Shown piece by piece: positions 34,671-38,918 of a DNA stretch of 38,918 nt (position 1 is the stretch's first letter; the number at the start of each line of letters is the position of its first letter). The stretch covers positions 1 through 38,918 of the forward strand of contig BEHS01000004.1 in NCBI GenBank assembly GCA_002898895.1. Direction: 5' to 3'. The notes below the pieces were generated by a model, which saw nothing but the letters and a program-made list of their open reading frames with translations, did not search any database and was not told the DNA's origin. Position numbers and translations under genes: made by a program. The DNA comes from a bacterium HR16 (lineage in GTDB: Bacteria > Armatimonadota > HRBIN16).

Positions 34671-35741
34671 ATGGGTGAACTCACCACGCATGAGCGCGTC
34701 AAGCGGATGTACGAACACCGTGAGGCAGACCGCGTGCCCATTACCGACAGTCCCTGGGGAGCAACCATCGAGCGCTGGCATCGAGAGGGCATGCCCGAAG
34801 AGGCTGACTTTGCGGAGTTTTTCGGTCTGGACCGCTTCGCCTATATCGGTGTGGACAACAGCCCGCGTTATCCGGGAAGGGTAGTGGAGGAAACGGAGGA
34901 GTACATCATCACCACCTCGCCCTGGGGCGTGACGATGAAGAACTGGAAGCATCGGGGAGGCGTGCCGGAGTTCCTCGATTTCACCATCGTAGACCGCGAC
35001 AGCTGGCAGGAAGCGAAGGCACGCATGACCCCCACACCCGACCGCATCCCCTGGGACACCCTTCGGCAAAACTACCGTCGCTGGCGCGAAGAGGGTTACT
35101 GGATCAGCGCAGGATTGTGGTTCGGCTTCGACGTCACCCACTCGTGGGTGGTGGGCACAGAGCGCGTGTTAATGGCGATGGTGGAGGACCCCGAATGGCT
35201 GGTGGACATGTTCCATCATTTTCTGGATGTGAATCTCGCACTGCTGGATATGATATGGGAGGCAGGTTACACCTTTGACGAGGTAACCTGGCCTGACGAT
35301 ATGGGCTACAAAGGGCATCAGTTCTTTTCCTTGAAAACCTACCGCGACCTGCTGAAACCCGCTCACAAACGAGCCTGCGAGTGGGCACAGGCGCACGGGG
35401 TATATGTACGCCTTCATTCCTGCGGCGACGTGCGTCCGTTCATCTCCGAGTTTATCGAAATCGGCGTGCAGATGCTTAACCCGATCGAGGTGAAGGCGGG
35501 CATGGAACCGACCGCCCTCAAACGGCAATACGGGGACAGGCTGGGCTTTCACGGCGGGTTGAACGCAGTGCTATTTTACGATATGGACGCCATGTTCGCG
35601 GAGATGGAGCGCGTCATCCCAGTGATGAAGCAGGGTGGCGGCTACATCATCAGCTCCGACCACTCCGTGCCCGACAGCGTGAGTCTCGATCAGTTCCGCG
35701 CCTTTGTGCAGAAGGCGAAAGCGCTTGGAAGGTATGACTAG
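34671..35741 (+). CDS. URO-D superfamily protein, not true HemE
   Basis: A 356-residue (beta/alpha)8 protein of the uroporphyrinogen-decarboxylase superfamily. It starts at the ATG 1 nt after fabF. It has the superfamily core with GYKGHQFFSLKTYRDLLKPAHKR, YVRLHSCGDVRPFISEFIEIG, MLNPIEVKAGME and FHGGLNA. The HXC pair in LHSCGD resembles the zinc site of MtaA-type corrinoid methyltransferases. It lacks the N-terminal Arg-rich substrate motif of HemE. Such proteins are common in several environmental phyla with unknown substrates; methyl transfer is possible but not shown. Its stop overlaps that of the convergent endonuclease gene. Confidence 0.8.
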   Translation: MGELTTHERVKRMYEHREADRVPITDSPWGATIERWHREGMPEEADFAEFFGLDRFAYIGVDNSPRYPGRVVEETEEYIITTSPWGVTMKNWKHRGGVPEFLDFTIVDRDSWQEAKARMTPTPDRIPWDTLRQNYRRWREEGYWISAGLWFGFDVTHSWVVGTERVLMAMVEDPEWLVDMFHHFLDVNLALLDMIWEAGYTFDEVTWPDDMGYKGHQFFSLKTYRDLLKPAHKRACEWAQAHGVYVRLHSCGDVRPFISEFIEIGVQMLNPIEVKAGMEPTALKRQYGDRLGFHGGLNAVLFYDMDAMFAEMERVIPVMKQGGGYIISSDHSVPDSVSLDQFRAFVQKAKALGRYD

Positions 35742-36589
35742 ATGACCAGGTCAAACGGCAGGTCGCTGATGTCACGAAGCCTTCGCCCGTCTACAAGTGT
35801 GCGAAGCATATCCGCTTGATCGTGATTTTTCACGGCATCAACCGCTTCTTGCAGTTCCGGTAACGCGATGTGATACACACAATCGATGTCTCCTGTTCCC
35901 AATGCCAGCGCCGCAAGACGTGTGGGCATAGGCTCCGCAGTAACCGCAACGATGCGAGGCGTATGTCCTTTTCGATTACGGATGATGTTCAGCGCTTCAG
36001 TGCGCGTATTCTGCGCACGGTCACTACGGATAGTCCATTTGCAGGAAACAATTGCGTGCAGGATGTAGCCATCGTAGTTCACCCGGCGAGCAGGAGTCAG
36101 CCGAGCCGGTAAACGCTCTTCTGCGAACAGAGAGCCCTCAGAGTCGAAGAAGGCATCCTCTTCACTGTATCGGGCAACGATAACGTCCGGCTTGACCAGG
36201 TACTCGGTACCCAGTATCGTTTTAAGGTCCGCGTCTCGCTTCGCCAAGTCGTCCAGACGCGACAGGTGTTCATACTGATAGTACCGGGAGATGCGTCCGC
36301 CCGTCTCGAACCGCCACGTGCCTGGTCGAGCGCGCAGGAGTGTTGTGAACGTCTTCTCTATGAACCGTCTGGTAATTTCTTGGAACTGCGCTCCTATCTC
36401 TTGAGGCGTCAGGCGCGGTGCGGTCGGAGGTTCTGGCAGACGTTTGGCGAGTTCCCTGCCGATGCTCACACTGCTCGGTGAATCCTTATCTGACCAGTTG
36501 GGAACCCCGTGCTTATCCACAAACAAGAGAACCCTGCATATTTCAGCAAGATAGTCCTCTCGAAAGTTTGGAACGTGTTCACCTCTCAC
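35738..36589 (-). CDS. Type II restriction endonuclease, NgoMIV family
   Basis: A 283-residue endonuclease close in length to NgoMIV (about 286), a tetrameric enzyme that cuts at GCCGGC. Its predicted active site is Asp135 (VKPDVIV), Ser182-Cys183-Lys184 (VSCKW) and Glu198. Lys to Glu spacing is 14 residues, the same as in NgoMIV (Lys187, Glu201 from memory). The base-reading segment RSDR (188-191) also has the same spacing from the lysine. Glu71 may be the extra active-site acid. The C-terminal GTGDIDCVYHIALPEL block fits. The recognition site is thus probably GCCGGC or another CCGG-core site. The gene overlaps the methyltransferase gene by 4 bp (ATGA). Confidence 0.85.
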   Translation of the reverse strand: MRGEHVPNFREDYLAEICRVLLFVDKHGVPNWSDKDSPSSVSIGRELAKRLPEPPTAPRLTPQEIGAQFQEITRRFIEKTFTTLLRARPGTWRFETGGRISRYYQYEHLSRLDDLAKRDADLKTILGTEYLVKPDVIVARYSEEDAFFDSEGSLFAEERLPARLTPARRVNYDGYILHAIVSCKWTIRSDRAQNTRTEALNIIRNRKGHTPRIVAVTAEPMPTRLAALALGTGDIDCVYHIALPELQEAVDAVKNHDQADMLRTLVDGRRLRDISDLPFDLVI

Positions 36590-37923
36590 TTGACCAACCC
36601 GATGACGTATTCCTGATGCATCCGTTGCTCTATAGTACTACCGTTACCGGCATGACGGCTGGCAGGCATCATGCGTCGGTCGCGGTGAATGCGTCGGGTA
36701 CCCACTCCTGCTACACGGAAACCCACCGCCTGAGCAACCTCACCCAGACAGAAGTCAGCGCGAGTATCTACCCCTTTCAGCCTCGAGCTGGCAACAACAA
36801 ACACCGCGCAGCGCCCCGGCTGCAGCACACGATAGGCTTCACGCATGACCTGCGTCATGTCCTGATAATACCCCTCCAGTACCTTCGCCTTGCGAGCATC
36901 CAGCTTGCCCACCATGTCAACCACTTGCTGCACCGGTTTCGGCAGTGATATGCCGTTCCCATACTGCAACACCTCGTGCCCCACGTACTCTTTTCTTCGG
37001 AGGGAAAGAGCATCAACAGGATAGCCAAACCATACCAGGGAGAACTTGTGGGCACGCATGTAATCGATCGCGTTTGCGGCGTAGGGAGGTGAAGTCACGA
37101 TAAGATGCACGCTGTTGTCACGTAGAGGGAGTGAACGAGCATCCGCGCACAGTACAGCCGCTCGTCCAGCACAACGACCTGCTTGCTCGATACTGGCGAC
37201 GTTTTTCCGTAGCCTCCTGGCAAACTCCTCGATAGCGGAGCGGGGAACCTTCCCCGCCACCTTATGGGGACGGGTGTGTGCCAGGTCCGTCGCCAGCGAT
37301 ACCCCCCCTGATTTGGTAACGATGATGCCGGAGAAGCACAGACGCAAGAACTGCCGTACCGCAGGACTTGGCTCCGCCTCTATCTGTAAGAGCAGAGCCA
37401 TCAGCTCTTGCTGGGTTTCCTGAGTGAACCAGTAGTCCAGAAACCGCCGCGTTCGGTCATCGAACCGATTCTGTATCTCCCGACACACAGCGGACCGGTC
37501 TCTTTCTAAGGCGAAATAGGCGCGATTGCACACGTTCAAACCAGACTGAAACGCTCGTGCGGGATCAGGAGGATCGGTCTTAACTTGAGAAAGCAGGAGC
37601 GCAAGCGGGTCTATATCGCTGCCAATCCCGTATCTCTCCATCCGTGTGGCTTCCAAAAGGGTTGTGCCGGAGCCGACCATTGGGTCAAGTACTACCTCGC
37701 CGGGCTGGGTCAGGTGCTGAATGAAGAGGCGGGGCAATGCAGGGGGGTACTTCGCAGGAAAGGCGTGCAGGTTGTGTATACCGGTGTTGTCGGAATCTTG
37801 AGCGAAATCCAGATCCCCTTCCAGAAGTTCGCTTAACACGCTGTCCAGAGATGATTCGACAAAACCCGAATAGGCGCTCTTGTCGATATGTTGGTCGATG
37901 ACCAGCTGACCTCGTTGCGTCAT
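36586..37923 (-). CDS. DNA methyltransferase with TSPPY motif (N4-cytosine type)
   Basis: A 445-residue amino-methyltransferase that should protect host DNA from the partner endonuclease. The SAM-binding motif I is DPMVGSGTT (residues 80-88). The catalytic motif IV is TSPPY (277-281), a form typical of N4-cytosine enzymes. The two are about 190 residues apart, with the target-recognition part presumably in between, so the order is I then IV. An HNLHAFPAKYPP block precedes motif I. The ATG has AAAGGAC upstream. It is the first gene of the pair, so methylation would precede cutting. C5-cytosine motifs are absent, unlike the M protein of the original NgoMIV system as I recall it. Confidence 0.88.
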   Translation of the reverse strand: MTQRGQLVIDQHIDKSAYSGFVESSLDSVLSELLEGDLDFAQDSDNTGIHNLHAFPAKYPPALPRLFIQHLTQPGEVVLDPMVGSGTTLLEATRMERYGIGSDIDPLALLLSQVKTDPPDPARAFQSGLNVCNRAYFALERDRSAVCREIQNRFDDRTRRFLDYWFTQETQQELMALLLQIEAEPSPAVRQFLRLCFSGIIVTKSGGVSLATDLAHTRPHKVAGKVPRSAIEEFARRLRKNVASIEQAGRCAGRAAVLCADARSLPLRDNSVHLIVTSPPYAANAIDYMRAHKFSLVWFGYPVDALSLRRKEYVGHEVLQYGNGISLPKPVQQVVDMVGKLDARKAKVLEGYYQDMTQVMREAYRVLQPGRCAVFVVASSRLKGVDTRADFCLGEVAQAVGFRVAGVGTRRIHRDRRMMPASRHAGNGSTIEQRMHQEYVIGLVK

Positions 37924-37972
37924 TGGGGTGTCCTTTCCTCCCGCCTCATTTTACCAAGATTCGTCCGGGAAG

Positions 37973-38914
37973 TCACGACTGGGCAGGCGCGGTTGGGGCT
38001 ACTGTTGAAATCTCTCGGACAGATGCCTCTGCAGAAAGCGACTCGGCGGAAAGTAACACCAGCACAATCCATATCACGTCCGACAACAGCAGATGTATCA
38101 GCTGCATCCACACAGGAGCTTTTAACACCACGTTCGTCGCGCCGGCAATCAACTGAAGCACATACAACATCATTAACATCATCACAAAGCGGGCGACCAG
38201 AGTGCGGGGACGATGGTTCAGCACCCAAATACCGGCCATAGAGAGATAAACTCCTGCCAGCACCGCGATAACAGGATGAATCGGACGGAGGGCAACCAGC
38301 GTACGCACCAGCGGGGACTGCTCGGGACCGATGCCCAGCCCGAGCGTCAGCGTGTCGCCCAGCGCGATCACCGCACCTGTCATGCCTGTTACCAGCGTTG
38401 CTACCACTCCGCCTGCCAGCACCTGCAGTAGCCTGCCCTGTCCGCGCAGACGGAACCCCGCTCCACCGGACGCCCACCACGCGGTGAGCGTCAGCGCGGC
38501 TAACAGCAGGAAGGTATTCGCCAGATGTACCGCCATCGATATCGCCCGCGCGACCGACGTGTCGCGCGCTACCCACTCGAAGAGCACCAACCCTGCGCCC
38601 ACCAGAGCCTCGGTCACGATGAAAAGCAGCGACAGCGACGCGCCGAGACGCACGATATGCCTGCGGGGATATGCACGAAACGCCCAGATGAACATCACCA
38701 GCACCGCCAGCAGTGCCAGTCCGCTCGTGGCGCGATGGGTGAACTCGATGAGCATTTCCACCGACCGGGGGCGCGGGATCACCTCACCGTTGCAGGTGGG
38801 CCAGTGACTGCCGCAGCCTGCGCCACTGCCCGTCGCCCGCACATACGCTCCCCACAGGATAACCGCCACGTTATACGCCAATACTCCCCAGCTGAATCGG
38901 GCTAATCGGTTCAT
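37973..38914 (-). CDS. ctaA: Heme A synthase
   Basis: Oxidises heme O to heme A for cytochrome oxidases, in the inner membrane. It has 313 residues with eight hydrophobic segments. It carries the loop YVRATGSGAGCGSHWPTCNG with the Cys34/Cys41 pair, then EFTHR with Glu57 and His60. Further membrane histidines occur at His130 (AVHLAN) and in RPIHPVIAV and MQLIHLLLSD. The start at 38914 is only 4 bases from the window edge, so upstream signals and a possible longer start cannot be judged. It lies 49 nt upstream of the restriction-modification pair on the same strand. Its oxidase partners must be outside the window. Confidence 0.92.
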   Translation of the reverse strand: MNRLARFSWGVLAYNVAVILWGAYVRATGSGAGCGSHWPTCNGEVIPRPRSVEMLIEFTHRATSGLALLAVLVMFIWAFRAYPRRHIVRLGASLSLLFIVTEALVGAGLVLFEWVARDTSVARAISMAVHLANTFLLLAALTLTAWWASGGAGFRLRGQGRLLQVLAGGVVATLVTGMTGAVIALGDTLTLGLGIGPEQSPLVRTLVALRPIHPVIAVLAGVYLSMAGIWVLNHRPRTLVARFVMMLMMLYVLQLIAGATNVVLKAPVWMQLIHLLLSDVIWIVLVLLSAESLSAEASVREISTVAPTAPAQS

Positions 38915-38918
38915 AAGC

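Overview
The window looks like chromosomal DNA of a GC-rich diderm, probably thermophilic bacterium. The phylum Armatimonadota or a near relative is my best guess, from recall of similar gene content rather than any search. Support for a diderm cell: two outer-membrane beta-barrel proteins, an SBP lipoprotein and several exported proteins. MqnC implies menaquinone made by the futalosine route, and CtaA (heme A synthase) implies an aerobic oxidase somewhere in the genome. No rRNA, tRNA or CRISPR array was seen.

Layout. 1-2917 (-): a tricorn-type protease cut by the left edge. 3056-5028 (-): a sugar-type ABC binding lipoprotein and permease with no ATPase gene beside them. 5194-6609 (+): an alginate-export-like barrel, convergent with an exported parallel beta-helix protein (6676-8751, -). 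8981-14794 (-): a respiratory unit consisting of a triheme c7-type cytochrome, a four-cluster ferredoxin-like subunit, a Tat-exported TtrA-like molybdoenzyme and a coiled-coil porin. It is driven by a near-consensus promoter at 14968-14996. 15485-17681 (+): mqnC and moaA. moaA supplies the first step of the molybdenum cofactor needed by the neighbouring enzyme. 17788-18229 (-): hicBA. 18547-25151 (+): a CobW-like GTPase, a frameshifted nucleotidyltransferase, a GH5-like hydrolase and two tandem KimA-like APC transporters, followed by a second orphan RbsC-like permease (25168-26115). 26116-26603 is a scarred gap with a small winged-helix ORF and the decayed end of a REP-associated (Y1/RAYT) transposase. 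26604-34669 (+): ackA, then yceD-rpmF-plsX-fabH-fabD-fabG-acpP-fabF, the fatty-acid cluster, split between yceD and rpmF by an excisionase-HTH/MazF toxin-antitoxin pair. 34671-35741 (+): a URO-D superfamily protein. 35738-37923 (-): a restriction-modification pair with an NgoMIV-type endonuclease and a TSPPY methyltransferase. 37973-38914 (-): ctaA.

The most interesting material: (i) the c7 cytochrome/FeS/molybdoenzyme/porin unit, with its palindrome and structured leader and no visible membrane anchor; (ii) the NgoMIV-family endonuclease paired with an N4-cytosine-type rather than a C5 methyltransferase; (iii) a family of short intergenic GC-rich hairpin motifs (6626, 8916, 15192, 17707) in the same window as a dead RAYT transposase; (iv) a tricorn protease with an extra beta-rich domain spliced into it; (v) the toxin-antitoxin pair inside the ribosome/lipid operon.
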